Counted from the stretch's first letter, positions 48,610 through 57,836 are shown. The stretch: DNA of 64,000 nucleotides from Thermoleophilia bacterium (GCA_028285405.1 JANQPH010000011.1:62001-126000); one strand, 5' to 3'. Translations and numbers: made by a program. Notes: generated by a model from the letters alone, not told the origin.

Positions 48610-49364
48610 TGGCCGACGAGTCGCCGACTCCCGACGGCCAGGAGGATCCGCCGCCGGCGCAGGTCGATCCGCCCCCCGAGGCAGAGCAGCCACCGCTCGG
48701 GCTCGACGAGGCTTGGGAGCGGCTCTCGAGCACGGGCCGGGGTGTCGTCGTGCTCCTGGCGATGGCGCTCGTCATCGGCGCGGGGGTCGGGATCGGTCTG
48801 CTGGTCGCCCGCGACGACGGGGGCGGCGGGGAGCAGGTCGTCCTCGCCGAGACGGCCAGCTCGGTGGTGACCGTCGAGGGCCCGCCCGAGATCGAGACCG
48901 AGGCCGAGCCAGGGACCGAGGTGGCGCCGGTCCCCGATGCGACCGAGACCGAGACCGACTTCGTTCCGGTTCCCGTTCCCGAGGCAACCGAGACCGACGT
49001 GGTCCCCGTTCCGGTGCCCGAGGCGACCGAGACCGAGGTGCTGCCGGTACCGGTTCCCGGCGAGACCGTCACGGAGGGCATTCCCACCGAGACGGGCGAG
49101 CTCCCGGGTGACATCCCCGCAGACGCCGCGGTCTACACGTCGGCCAGCCCGGGCCCCGACATCGGTGCGGTGACGGTCGAGCGGGACTCGGTGATCACCT
49201 GGACCGGCGGCGGGCAGCGCTTCACGCTGGTCGACCGCACCAGCGGCCGCACGCTCGTCGACTCCTCGGCCGTCGGAGGGCGGGCCAACATCGAGGCGGG
49301 TCAGTACGACCTGGAGGTCACCGAGGGCGGCCCGGGCTGGGTGTTCGCGATCACCGACAGCTAG
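48609..49364 (+). CDS. Single-span membrane protein with Pro/Val/Thr/Glu repeats
   Basis: 251 residues. An acidic Pro-rich N-terminus stays in the cytoplasm. One span (about 44-68) follows, then a low-complexity stalk with three near repeats of the type VPVPEATETD (about 115-150). The C-terminal domain is beta-rich (VITWTGGGQRFTLVDRTSG, GQYDLEVTEGGPGWVF). Translation is coupled to lpdA by TGATG, a surprising partner for a surface-exposed protein. It ends in a CTAG shared with the convergent MFS gene. Confidence 0.8.
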   Translation: MADESPTPDGQEDPPPAQVDPPPEAEQPPLGLDEAWERLSSTGRGVVVLLAMALVIGAGVGIGLLVARDDGGGGEQVVLAETASSVVTVEGPPEIETEAEPGTEVAPVPDATETETDFVPVPVPEATETDVVPVPVPEATETEVLPVPVPGETVTEGIPTETGELPGDIPADAAVYTSASPGPDIGAVTVERDSVITWTGGGQRFTLVDRTSGRTLVDSSAVGGRANIEAGQYDLEVTEGGPGWVFAITDS

Positions 49365-50962
49365 CGCGTCTGGGCGTCGGGCGCCTCGACCTCGAGCGCG
49401 TGCTCCCGGTGCCCAGGGTGGCCGAAGTGTCCGTGCGGGCCCGGCAGCCTGAACCTGGCCGGTCGGTGGATGTAGGCGAGTAGCGCCACGCCGAGCAGCA
49501 GCACGGCTGCGCAGATGAACATCGCGGCCTGCAGGCCGACGACGAACGCCTGACCTGCCGCGTCGGTGATCTGCTCCTGGCTCAGGGGGGCGTAGCCATC
49601 GAGGTTCTCCTTGGCGGCGTCGGAGCCGGCGAGCAGCCCGTCGATCTCGTTGCGCTCGTCCTTGGTGAGCCGGCGCCCGAGCTCCTCCGTGATCTGGCCG
49701 AGGCGGGCCTGCTCGCGGACGAGCAGGACGGCGCCGACGATGGCCACGCCGAGGCTGCCCGAGATGTAGGCCATCGTCGAGCGGATGCCGGCGGCGACGC
49801 CGAACTTGGCCGGCGGCACGGCCCCGAGCGCCGCCGCGCTGACTGCGACCATCCCGAGCGCCTGTCCGACCCCGAGGGTGACGAAGATGAAGAACAGCGC
49901 GAGCTCGCCCGTGGTCGCGTCGGCAAAGGCCATGGCGATGCACCCCGCCGCCATCGTCAGGGAGCCGACCAGCATCGGGATCACCGGCCCGACGCGTTTG
50001 ATCAGCCTGCCGACGTGGGGCGAGAGAAGCGCGAAGCTGACCGGCCAGGGCAGCATCCGGACACCGGCCTCGATCGCGGAGTAGCCCTGGATGTCCTGCA
50101 GGAAGATCGCGACGATGAAGATGAAGGCGTAGACCGTGAAGTACGGACCGACGCCGACCGCGTTCGCCACGAGGAAGTCGCGGTTTCGCCCGAAGATCTC
50201 GACGTCGACGATCGGCGCCAGCGACCTGCGCTCGACCCAGACGAACGCCGTGAGCGGCACGATCGAGCCGAAGAGCAACACGAGGATGGCCGGCGAGCCC
50301 CAGCCCCACGTGTTCGCCTGGATGACCCCCAGCAGCAGCATCCCGACGCCCACCGCCAGCAGCGCGATGCCGGGCACGTCCACTCTGCGGGTCGCGTCGG
50401 GGTCCCGAGACTCGGTGAGGTAGGCCCGGCTCGTCGCGATGCCGACGACCGCGATCGGCACGTAGATCAGGAAGACCCATCGCCACGTGGTCGTGTCGAC
50501 GAGCAGGCCGTCGATGATCGGCCCGGCCGCCATGCCGAGCCCGGCGGCGATGGCCCAGTTGGCGACGCCCTTGCCGACCTCTTCCTTCGGCACGGCCGAG
50601 GTGACGAGCGCGAGCGAGAGCGAGTAGAGCCCCGCGCCCCCGAGTCCCTGGAGGACCCGCCCGGCGATCAGCACGAGCTCGTTGGGGGCGAGGCCGGCGA
50701 TCGCGCCGCCGAGCGCGAACACCACGAAGCTGGCGATGAAGATGCGTCGCCGCCCGAAGACGTCCCCCATGCGGCCAACGGTCACCACCGCGGCGGCGAT
50801 CGCCAGCATGTACGCCGAGATCGTCCACTGCAGCGTCGAGAACGACGCGTCCAGGTCGGCCTGGATCGCCGGCAGCGCCACGATCACCCCGACGCCGTCG
50901 ACCGCGACGGCGAAGATCCCGACGAGCGGGCCGAACACCTTGAGGAGCTCGCGCGGGTTCAT
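49361..50962 (-). CDS. MFS drug exporter, DHA2 (14-span) type
   Basis: 533 residues and about fourteen spans. Motif A is GRMGDVFGRRRIF. VLQGLGGAGLYSLSLALV is the antiporter motif C region, and WRWVFLIYVPIAVVG is the usual DHA2 loop. Members export drugs, dyes or metabolites in exchange for protons. A long loop near residue 440 (EELGRRLTKDERNEID) resembles the helical insert of other actinobacterial members. No regulator is adjacent. Confidence 0.92.
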   Translation of the reverse strand: MNPRELLKVFGPLVGIFAVAVDGVGVIVALPAIQADLDASFSTLQWTISAYMLAIAAAVVTVGRMGDVFGRRRIFIASFVVFALGGAIAGLAPNELVLIAGRVLQGLGGAGLYSLSLALVTSAVPKEEVGKGVANWAIAAGLGMAAGPIIDGLLVDTTTWRWVFLIYVPIAVVGIATSRAYLTESRDPDATRRVDVPGIALLAVGVGMLLLGVIQANTWGWGSPAILVLLFGSIVPLTAFVWVERRSLAPIVDVEIFGRNRDFLVANAVGVGPYFTVYAFIFIVAIFLQDIQGYSAIEAGVRMLPWPVSFALLSPHVGRLIKRVGPVIPMLVGSLTMAAGCIAMAFADATTGELALFFIFVTLGVGQALGMVAVSAAALGAVPPAKFGVAAGIRSTMAYISGSLGVAIVGAVLLVREQARLGQITEELGRRLTKDERNEIDGLLAGSDAAKENLDGYAPLSQEQITDAAGQAFVVGLQAAMFICAAVLLLGVALLAYIHRPARFRLPGPHGHFGHPGHREHALEVEAPDAQTR

Positions 50963-51033
50963 CGCGCGAGCCTATTCGGGCGTGGGCCGAAGCCGCTCAT
51001 GCGTCCGCCCGGCACTGCCGAGACCAGCGGGGC

Positions 51034-51240
51034 ATGGACACGAGGAGCAGGGCGGCGGGCACGGGACCCCCTCCGCTCGAGGTCACGACGTTCGGGCAGG
51101 CGCTCAGCCGCGCCGGGGTCCGGAGCCGAGCTCGCGAGCTCGCGACCCGGCCTCCGGGTCGGCCGAGCGTCCGAGTCCGCCTGGCCTCCATGCTCGACGC
51201 CGCCCGGTCGGGCCTCGCCGACCGACGCCGCCGCCGCTAG
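51034..51240 (+). CDS. Possible small basic protein
   Basis: 68 residues, Arg-rich, with a central TTFGQALSRAGVRSRARELA segment. It has no clear ribosome-binding site, but its TAG lies in a CTAG shared with the convergent lipoprotein gene, as for confirmed convergent pairs in this window. It may be a real small gene or a chance frame in GC-rich DNA. Confidence 0.3.
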   Translation: MDTRSRAAGTGPPPLEVTTFGQALSRAGVRSRARELATRPPGRPSVRVRLASMLDAARSGLADRRRRR

Positions 51241-51743
51241 CCGTCTGTTGTCGTCGACCCCTGGTCGATCGGCGTGCACTGTGGCGTCGACGGCTCCTCG
51301 GGCCAGCCGCAGACCGACACGAAGGTGCTGCCGACCGCGGTCTCGCCCGCGTCGATGCTGAGATAGCGATCGCCCATGGTCGCCTGGAGGCCCGTGCCGC
51401 CGGCACCCTGGCCACCGGCGTCGCCACCGACGATCTCCCAGCCCGACTTCTCGAGCTCGGTCTCGTAGGTGTCGACGACCTCCTGGGGCGTGGCGAGCGT
51501 GTCGTAGGACGCCAGCTCTCCGCCCTCGGGGATCGACTGGGTGCCGGTGCTCGAGCCGCCGCTCGGCGCGGGGACCCCCGCGAGCGGCCCCTCGGCCGGT
51601 GCGGTCTCGGTCATGGCCGGAGCGGTCGAGGTGGTGTCGGTGGTCGCCTCGCTGTCCGAGTCGTCGTCACCGCCGCATGCCGCGAGCACTCCCGCCGCGA
51701 GCACGGCGACTCCGAGCACGCCGAAGGTGCGTGCGCGTCTCAT
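51237..51743 (-). CDS. Small lipoprotein of unknown function
   Basis: 168 residues. The lipobox VLAACG is followed by an acidic/Thr-rich linker and a compact alpha-beta domain. That domain has ASYDTLATPQEVVDTYETEL, then EKSGWEIVGG and two cysteines (VSVCGWP, PQCTPID). The block ‘plastered’ helix plus KSGW strand recalls small extracytoplasmic domains of lipoproteins in actinobacteria, but the role is unknown. AGGGGG before ATG 51743 supports this start over GTG 51749. Confidence 0.8.
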   Translation of the reverse strand: MRRARTFGVLGVAVLAAGVLAACGGDDDSDSEATTDTTSTAPAMTETAPAEGPLAGVPAPSGGSSTGTQSIPEGGELASYDTLATPQEVVDTYETELEKSGWEIVGGDAGGQGAGGTGLQATMGDRYLSIDAGETAVGSTFVSVCGWPEEPSTPQCTPIDQGSTTTDG

Positions 51744-51822
51744 GGTCACCCCCTGGTTGGGACCGGCCCCACGATGGTCGTGGGGCGCTGTCCCGGCGAT
51801 CGTACGGTCCCGACCGGCCGCG

Positions 51823-52152
51823 TCAGCTCGCGGTGGGGGGTGGCGTCTCGGGGACCGCCTCTTGGTCGTTCCGAAGCCGATACGTGATCCGGCCCCGGTT
51901 CAGGTCGTAGGGCGAGAGCTCGACCCGAACGCGGTCGCCCGGGTTCACCCGGATGCGCGCGCGCCGGAGCCGACCCGCCAGCTTGGCGAGCACTTCGTGC
52001 CCCTCAGCGATCTCGACCTTGAAGAAGGTGTCGGGCAGTGCCTGGAGGACATCGCCCTCGACCTCGACGCCTTCTTCCTTTGCCGCCCCGCCTGGGTCCT
52101 TTGGGACCTTGTGGCGGCGGGGCCGACGGCCACGCTGGCGCCGTGTTCCCAT
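51823..52152 (-). CDS. Translation initiation factor IF-1-like protein with basic N-terminal extension
   Basis: 109 residues. Residues about 28-95 match the IF-1 OB-fold closely: [54 protein letters not shown]. It differs from housekeeping IF-1 (about 72 residues) in an Arg/Lys-rich N-terminal tail of about 27 residues and a Pro-rich C-terminal tail. It is not in a ribosomal-protein operon but is TGATG-coupled to a cold-shock gene. It may be a second IF-1 or an RNA chaperone derived from it. Confidence 0.88.
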   Translation of the reverse strand: MGTRRQRGRRPRRHKVPKDPGGAAKEEGVEVEGDVLQALPDTFFKVEIAEGHEVLAKLAGRLRRARIRVNPGDRVRVELSPYDLNRGRITYRLRNDQEAVPETPPPTAS

Positions 52153-52358
52153 CAGGCCAGCGGCGAGACGGACGAGGCCTGCGGCCCCTTGCGCCCCTCG
52201 GTCTCCTCGTAGCTGACGCGCTGCCCCTCGTCGAGGGTGCGAAAACCGTCACCCTGGATCTCGGAGAAGTGGACGAACAGATCCTTGCCCCCGCCGTCCG
52301 GGGTGATGAATCCATACCCCTTCTCGGACGAGAACCACTTGACGACGCCCTCTGGCAT
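52152..52358 (-). CDS. Cold-shock-domain protein
   Basis: 68 residues and a complete cold-shock OB-fold. [18 protein letters not shown] gives RNP1 (KGYGFI) and DLFVHFSEI gives RNP2 (LFVHF). It binds single-stranded RNA or DNA and prevents secondary structure. AAGGAG 6 bases before ATG 52358 fixes the start; a longer in-frame form is not cold-shock-like. It is the first gene of a csp/IF-1-like pair joined by TGATG. The gap 52359-52595 shows no other gene. Confidence 0.95.
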   Translation of the reverse strand: MPEGVVKWFSSEKGYGFITPDGGGKDLFVHFSEIQGDGFRTLDEGQRVSYEETEGRKGPQASSVSPLA

Positions 52359-52595
52359 CGGCGCTCCTTCGCTTCGGCGTGGATGACAGACACACGCCCG
52401 AGCGTCGAGCCCGAGATGCCTTGTCTTTCCCGCGCAATCACATCCGGCAAAGCCGGACACTTCGGGCGTGACGGTAGCGCATATTGCCGCGGTATGGCTC
52501 GGAACGGGCCCATTGTGACGCGATCGACGCGGTCGGCTCGCGCTCGTTCGGACGAGCGGATTCGTCGCGATCTCAGCGCGCTTTGGCCGCCCTCG

Positions 52596-53438
52596 TCACG
52601 CCTCTGAGGCGACCGGCTCGGGCTGGCGCAGGATCACCTCGCGGTGCTCGTAGGGGATCGTGATGCCGGCCGAATCGAGCGCCGGCTTGAGCCGTTTCCG
52701 GAACTCTCGTCCGACCCGCCACTGCGATCCGGGCTCGGTGTGGAGGAAGAGCTTGATCTGGATCCCCGACGCGGCGAACTCGTCGACCCCGAGCACCCGC
52801 AGCCGGGACACCAGCGGGCCGAGGCGCGCGTCGTCCTCGATCTCGGCGAAGGTCGACTCGATGACCTCGATCGCGCGCTCGACGTCGTCGTCGTAGGAGA
52901 TCAGCAGGCTGAACACGTAGCGCGAGTAGTCGTACGTGCGGTTGCCCGTCACCCGCAGCTCGCCGTTCGGGATCACCCAGCGGGTGCCGTCCAGCGATCG
53001 GATCGTGGTCGCCCGCAGGCTGAGGCTCTCGACCTGACCGACGAGGTCGTGCTTCTTCAGCTCGAGCCAGTCGCCTTCGTAGTACTGGCCCTCGAGCGTG
53101 ATCGAGATGCCCGAGACGACGTCGCTTCCCCAGCCGGCTCCCGAGAAGGCCGCCAGCACCGCGGTCAAGAGCGCCACGGCCACGAGCGGCCCGCTGCCCA
53201 GACCGAGCGTGTCCACGAGGACGCCGACGGCGAACACCACAACGACGGCGACGAGCAGGCTGCGCAGAACGCGCTGGGCGGTCCTGATTCGCTGGCGCGA
53301 TCGCTCGGTGGGCTCGACCTGTCCGTGATCGCGCTCCGTGCGGTTCGCGATCGAGCGGTCGATCAGCCTCGCCCCGACGACCCCGATAGCGAGCAGCGTC
53401 ACGATCGCGATCGCGGTGGCGACCCATTCGAGGAGCAC
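52596..53438 (-). CDS. MscS-type mechanosensitive channel
   Basis: 280 residues. Two or three spans (about 5-25, 60-80, 86-110) end in a pore helix region rich in Ala and Gly (VALLTAVLAAFSGAGWG). The beta domain follows with GQYYEGDWLEL and RATTIRSLDGTRWVIPNGEL, which is the MscS signature. The C-terminal alpha-beta part is complete. It releases solutes upon hypo-osmotic shock. GTG start at 53438. Confidence 0.93.
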   Translation of the reverse strand: MLLEWVATAIAIVTLLAIGVVGARLIDRSIANRTERDHGQVEPTERSRQRIRTAQRVLRSLLVAVVVVFAVGVLVDTLGLGSGPLVAVALLTAVLAAFSGAGWGSDVVSGISITLEGQYYEGDWLELKKHDLVGQVESLSLRATTIRSLDGTRWVIPNGELRVTGNRTYDYSRYVFSLLISYDDDVERAIEVIESTFAEIEDDARLGPLVSRLRVLGVDEFAASGIQIKLFLHTEPGSQWRVGREFRKRLKPALDSAGITIPYEHREVILRQPEPVASEA

Positions 53439-53500
53439 GCGAAGACGCTAACGGTGGCTGCGGCTGGTCAAGCCCGCCGCCGACCGCGAAGATCTCGCGG

Positions 53501-53974
53501 ATGCCCGACGACGCAGCAGACCTCTCCGCCCGGGCGATTCACGCCGAGGACTTCGCGGTCGCCCGAGCCATCGTCGACGGCTGGTTCGACCGGCCCGTCG
53601 GTCTGGTGATGCACCGCCTGTTCTTCGAGGAGCTCGGTCCGTCCGGCGTGTGGCTCGGGGACGACGGTGCGCCGGCCGGCTTCCTGCTGGGGCTGGCCAG
53701 CGAGGCGGATCCGGAGCTGGCCTACGTCCACTTCCACGCCGTGGACCCGGCGTGGCGGCGCAGGGGCGTGGGGGCCAGGCTCTACCGCGAGTTCGGGGAC
53801 CGGATGCACGAGCGCGGACGTACGCGCGTGCGTGCCCTGGCGCCCCTCTGGAACACCGCCTCGCAGCGCTTCCACGAGTCGCTCGGCTTCGTCGGCACCG
53901 AGTCCCCCGGCCACGTGGGCCCGGGGCAGGACCGGATCGTCTACGAGCGCGCGCTCCCGATCACGTCGCCGTGA
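53501..53974 (+). CDS. GNAT-family N-acetyltransferase
   Basis: 157 residues. Motif A, with the acetyl-CoA pyrophosphate loop, reads VHFHAVDPAWRRRGVGARLY. It is followed by LAPLWNTASQRFHESLGFVG, the motif B region. It transfers an acetyl group from acetyl-CoA to an amine of unknown identity. It is an isolated gene ending in a strong terminator hairpin. Confidence 0.9.
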   Translation: MPDDAADLSARAIHAEDFAVARAIVDGWFDRPVGLVMHRLFFEELGPSGVWLGDDGAPAGFLLGLASEADPELAYVHFHAVDPAWRRRGVGARLYREFGDRMHERGRTRVRALAPLWNTASQRFHESLGFVGTESPGHVGPGQDRIVYERALPITSP

Positions 53975-53981
53975 CGATCAC

Positions 53982-54011
53982 GGACCCGCGCCGGGGTGGT
54001 GGCGCGGGTCC
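53982..54011. terminator. Strong hairpin between the GNAT and RTX-like genes
   Basis: GGACCCGCGCC and GGCGCGGGTCC form a perfect 11-bp stem with an 8-base loop, 7 bases after the acetyltransferase stop. Its position between convergent genes suggests a bidirectional terminator. Confidence 0.75.
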
Positions 54012-54049
54012 TGCGGCCCGATCCGGCGACCCGATCGGACCACTGCGGG

Positions 54050-54736
54050 TCACGCCTCGTTCGCGTCGGCTCCGCCGTCGCCCTTGCCGGGGTCGCCCCT
54101 GTTCACCCGCGGGGGCGGCGTGTCCTCGTCGCCCGGGTCGGACACGGTGTTGGTGTCCGGGATGATGCGCACGCGCTCGCAGGAGCGGTGGACGATGTCC
54201 TCGTCGCGGGCGAAGACGACGTCCCGGCCCCGGCCGCAGAAGATGGTGTCGACCTGCTGGTCGAGCGCCCGCGAGAAGATCACGTCGCGGCCCCGGCCGC
54301 CCACGGCGACGTCCTCGCCGGCCCCGAGGTAGATGGTGTCCCAGCCGTGACCGCCGAGCACGCGGTCATCGCCCGAGCCCCCGCTCAGGACGTCACCGCG
54401 CCAGCCCCCGAAGAGCGTGTCGTTGCCGGCCTGGCCGAGGGCGATGTCCCGTCCGGGACCCGACTGGATCACGTCGTCGTCGGGGCCGCCGAGCAGGGTG
54501 TCGCGCCCGCGGCCACCGAGCAGGACGTCGTTGCCGGGGCCGCCACCGACCAGGTCGGGACCGCGGAAGCCGAAGGCGACGTCGTTGCCGGCGGCGGCCT
54601 GGATGACGTCGGCGCCGCGCGTTCCGCGGAGGACGTTGTTGCCGTCATCGCCGTTGATGACGGCGGCGGCCGCAAGCGGTGTCGCGACCAGCGCGCCGAC
54701 CGTGACCAGCGCGGCGATGCGGGAAGAGGAAGGCAT
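54050..54736 (-). CDS. Secreted RTX-like (hemolysin-type repeat) protein
   Basis: 228 residues. A signal peptide (about 1-27) is followed by about twelve nonapeptide repeats (about 32-165; GGxGNDxLx and GGRGRDxLL kinds), consistent with a calcium-binding beta roll. Two cysteines (IFCGRGRD, RSCERVRI) then precede an acidic, disordered tail (PGDEDTPPP). There is no catalytic domain. GGAG 5 bases before ATG 54736 supports the start. It is similar in style to the repeat end of the protein at 11849-13744 but lacks a propeller. Confidence 0.85.
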   Translation of the reverse strand: MPSSSRIAALVTVGALVATPLAAAAVINGDDGNNVLRGTRGADVIQAAAGNDVAFGFRGPDLVGGGPGNDVLLGGRGRDTLLGGPDDDVIQSGPGRDIALGQAGNDTLFGGWRGDVLSGGSGDDRVLGGHGWDTIYLGAGEDVAVGGRGRDVIFSRALDQQVDTIFCGRGRDVVFARDEDIVHRSCERVRIIPDTNTVSDPGDEDTPPPRVNRGDPGKGDGGADANEA

Positions 54737-54912
54737 GGATGCTCCGAACGGGGAGGGATGGAATGGCGGCAATCCTCTCCGGCCGTTGTAAAGGGGCTCG
54801 GCGCGGACATGTAAGCGTTCCGCGCAGGCAGGTTCGGGATTCGTGTCGATCGCGCTGGGCGCGATGGGATCGCGCCCAGCGACGGCGCAGGAGTGCCCCG
54901 TAGCCTGCTCGC

Positions 54913-56319
54913 GTGAGCCGACAACAGCGCCTCACGCTCGTCGCCATGGCCTGCGCCGGGTTCATGATCGGGATGGACTTCACGGGCGCCGCGACGATCG
55001 TGACGTCGATCGAGATCGACTTCGGCACCGATCTGACGACGACCCAGTGGATCCTCACCCTCTACGCGCTGACGTTCGGGATGGGAATCGTGACCGCGGG
55101 CAAGCTGGCCGACGTCTTCGGCCATCGCCGGGTGCTGCTGATCGGGATGGCGATCTTCGGGCTCTCGTCGTTGACCATCGCGATCGCGCCAGACGTCTGG
55201 ATCGCGATCACTGCGCGGGGGGTGCAGGGGGTCGGGGGAGCGCTGATCTGGCCCGCCCTGGTCGCGATCTCGTTCAACTCGGTGCCGCCGGCGATGCGCG
55301 CGACCTCGGTCGGCCTCGTGCTCGGCGGGGCGGGGTTCGGCAACGCGATTGGGCCGATCATCGCCGGCGTGTCCGCCGAGCTCCTCACCTGGACGGTGCT
55401 CTTCTGGGTGAACGTGCCGCTGGTGATCGGGGTCGGCGCGCTGGTCCTGCGCTATGTCCCGCGGGACGCCGAGCGATCCGCCCGGGAGCCGCTCGACCTG
55501 CGCGGGATCGCGGTGCTCACCGTCGCGCTCTTCTGCGCCATGTTCGCGCTCGACGTCGGCGCGAGCGAAGGCTGGACGGCTCCCGGGGTGATCGCACTCT
55601 TCGCCGTCGCGGTCCTCGGTGTGGTGGCGTTCTTCGCGCTCGAGCCACGGGCGGTGGATCCCCTGGTCCCGCCCGAGCTGGGTAGGGACCGCGGGTTCGT
55701 CGCGGCGCTCCTGGCCAATGGACTGCTCGTGCCGGTGTGGTTCAGCACCTTCCTCTACCTGCCCCAGTACCTCGAGAAGTCGCTCGATACCTCGGCGCTC
55801 CTGGGGGCGGTCGGGATCGTCCCGGGAATGCTGGTCTTCGCGGTGCTCTCACCGATCAGCGGCCGCTTCTATCGAGCGCTCGGGCCGCGGCCGCTGATCG
55901 GCGTGGGGTACGTCGCCTTCATCCTCGCCGGGCTCAACTTCGCGGTCGCGCAGCCGGGCTGGGGTTACCTCGGCGTCCTTCCCGGGCTGCTCCTCCTCGG
56001 GGTCGGGGCCGGCCTGGCGATCGCGAGCGCGGGGACGGCGGCGGTCGCCGCGGTGGACCAGCAGCACTCGGGCCTCGCCGGCGGCCTGTCGTTCATGGTC
56101 CATCTGCTCTTCGGGAGCATCGGCGTGGCGGTCGCCACGGCCATCTTCACCGGCGTCGCGAGCCTCGACGCGACCGGGGACGAGTTCGCTCGGGGGATGA
56201 ACGCGGTGTTCGCGTTCGCGACGATCGTGGCCGTCGTCGGCCTGATCAACACCTACTTCATCCGCACCAAGGACGTGCGGCTCGGCACGGCCGACGGGGC
56301 CGGTCAGTCCTCGGCGTAG
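54913..56319 (+). CDS. MFS exporter, DHA2-like
   Basis: 468 residues. GKLADVFGHRRVLL is motif A, VQGVGGALIWPALVAISFN leads into the antiporter motif, and WTVLFWVNVPLVIGVG is the DHA2 loop. Twelve to fourteen spans are expected. The 3' end overlaps the convergent isocitrate-lyase-family gene by 16 bases. The substrate is unknown. Confidence 0.9.
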   Translation: MSRQQRLTLVAMACAGFMIGMDFTGAATIVTSIEIDFGTDLTTTQWILTLYALTFGMGIVTAGKLADVFGHRRVLLIGMAIFGLSSLTIAIAPDVWIAITARGVQGVGGALIWPALVAISFNSVPPAMRATSVGLVLGGAGFGNAIGPIIAGVSAELLTWTVLFWVNVPLVIGVGALVLRYVPRDAERSAREPLDLRGIAVLTVALFCAMFALDVGASEGWTAPGVIALFAVAVLGVVAFFALEPRAVDPLVPPELGRDRGFVAALLANGLLVPVWFSTFLYLPQYLEKSLDTSALLGAVGIVPGMLVFAVLSPISGRFYRALGPRPLIGVGYVAFILAGLNFAVAQPGWGYLGVLPGLLLLGVGAGLAIASAGTAAVAAVDQQHSGLAGGLSFMVHLLFGSIGVAVATAIFTGVASLDATGDEFARGMNAVFAFATIVAVVGLINTYFIRTKDVRLGTADGAGQSSA

Positions 56320-57200
56320 CGCTCGCCGCGCGCCCGGTGGTCGTCCATCCGGGTGACCTTCTCGAACTCCTCGAAGCCCATGAGCAGGTCGCCGGGCTGC
56401 GTCAGCACGCCGTCGGCCCGAAGGCGTCCCATGGCCGTCTCGATCGCGCGAGAGGCGGCCATCAGCCCGGTCAGTGGGCTGACGATCAGCCGGTGGCCGA
56501 GCTCGTCGAGCTCCGATGGGGTCAGGAGCGGCGTGCGGCCTCCCTCGATCATGTTGGCGACCAGCGTGACTCCCGGGACCTCCTCGCGCACCCGGCGCAG
56601 CTCGTCGACGCTCTGGGGCGCCTCGACGAACGCGGCGTCCACGCCGAGATCGCGGGCGGCCTTCGCGCGCACGATCGCCTCGTCGAGATCGATCGCCGCT
56701 CGCGCGTCGGTTCTCGCCACCAGGTACAGGTCGATCCCGGTCTCGGCCCGCCACTCCAGTACCGCGCGCAGCTTGCCCAGCCACTCGTCGCGGTCGACCA
56801 CCCGCTTGCCGGCGAAGTGGCCGCAGCGCTTGGGCCACTCCTGGTCCTCGAGGAAGATCCCGGCCGCCCCGGAGCGCGCGAGCGTCTCGGCCGTGTGCCG
56901 CGCGCTCAGCGCGTTGCCGTAGCCGGTGTCGGCGTCGACGATCACCGGACCGCCGCCGATCCGCGTGACGGCCCGCGCTGCGTCGGCCATGTCGGCGAGC
57001 GCGACGTAGCCCAGGTCGGGCACCGCCATCCGCGACGCCGAGACGGCAAAGCCGGAGACGAACAGGACGTCGAAGCCGGCGTCGCGTGACAGTCGGGCCG
57101 TGAGCGCGTCGTAGACACCCGGCATCAGGACCGGCCCCGCGGCGACCGCCCGGCGGATCGCCTCGGCGCTGTCTCGAGGAACGGGGGCCGCGGTGCTCAC
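56304..57200 (-). CDS. Isocitrate lyase/PEP mutase family protein
   Basis: 298 residues, the size of 2-methylisocitrate lyase and oxaloacetate decarboxylase. VIVDADTGYGNA supplies the metal-binding acids, and FLEDQEWPKRCGHFAGKRVV contains the KRCGH loop with the catalytic Cys of C-C lyases. AGVGIL-type Ser/Asn of PEP mutase is absent. It probably cleaves a C-C bond in a 2-methylisocitrate-like or related acid. There is no prpC/prpD nearby, so the substrate is unproven. Confidence 0.88.
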   Translation of the reverse strand: MSTAAPVPRDSAEAIRRAVAAGPVLMPGVYDALTARLSRDAGFDVLFVSGFAVSASRMAVPDLGYVALADMADAARAVTRIGGGPVIVDADTGYGNALSARHTAETLARSGAAGIFLEDQEWPKRCGHFAGKRVVDRDEWLGKLRAVLEWRAETGIDLYLVARTDARAAIDLDEAIVRAKAARDLGVDAAFVEAPQSVDELRRVREEVPGVTLVANMIEGGRTPLLTPSELDELGHRLIVSPLTGLMAASRAIETAMGRLRADGVLTQPGDLLMGFEEFEKVTRMDDHRARGERYAED

Positions 57201-57219
57201 GCCCCGAGCGTACCGGCGA

Positions 57220-57780
57220 TCAGCCCTCCGGGCCGGGGTCCAGGCCCCGGACCAGCACCCGCGCGACCAGGCCGCCGACCTCGACGGCGCCCTCGTCCTG
57301 GCAGGTCGCCATCAGCATGCCCTTCAGCATGTCGGCGCCGACCTCCACCGGGATCTCGCGCGTGAACTCGCCGGAGTCCTGGCCGCGCTGGATGAGGTCC
57401 ACGACGTAGGAGCGGATGACGTCGCTGTCGCGTTGCTCGGCCAGCTCGTCCTTGTTCACCACCAGCACCCGGTAGCGCACGATGACCCCGGTCAGCGCCT
57501 CGACCAGGCGGACGACGGCGTCACCCGCCGGACCCTCCTCGGGGCGGCTGGCCAGCACGGCCTGCTCGGCTTCCGAGACCGCCCGGTCGTGGATCGCCTG
57601 CATCAGCGCCGCCCGGTTGGGGAAGTGCCGGTAGAGCGTCGCCCGGCCCACGCCCGCCCGCGCCGCGATCTCGCCCATCCCCGCGTCGGGACGCTCCGAC
57701 AGCGATGCCAGGGCGGCGTCGAGGATCCGAGCGCAGTTGCGCTCGGCGTCGCTTCGCCGCTGCGGAGCTTCGATGGTCAC
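57220..57780 (-). CDS. TetR-family transcriptional regulator
   Basis: 186 residues. The N-terminal helix-turn-helix reads MGEIAARAGVGRATLYRHFPNRAALM (about residues 35-60). A ligand-binding helical domain follows. It is divergent from the MMPL gene, and an inverted repeat lies between them, so it most likely represses that exporter and itself until a hydrophobic ligand binds. GTG 57780 is the likely start; the frame is open further upstream but overlaps the divergent promoter region. Confidence 0.9.
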   Translation of the reverse strand: MTIEAPQRRSDAERNCARILDAALASLSERPDAGMGEIAARAGVGRATLYRHFPNRAALMQAIHDRAVSEAEQAVLASRPEEGPAGDAVVRLVEALTGVIVRYRVLVVNKDELAEQRDSDVIRSYVVDLIQRGQDSGEFTREIPVEVGADMLKGMLMATCQDEGAVEVGGLVARVLVRGLDPGPEG

Positions 57781-57807
57781 AGGTCGGTTATCTCTCGGGC
57801 GGCGGGG

Positions 57808-57836
57808 TTGAAATCGGGACAGCCATGTCTCAGAAT
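57808..57836 (+). promoter_or_regulatory. Probable promoter of the MMPL gene
   Basis: TTGAAA (57808-57813), a 17-base spacer and CAGAAT (57831-57836) lie 59 bases before the MMPL ATG. The operator overlaps and follows it. Confidence 0.5.
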
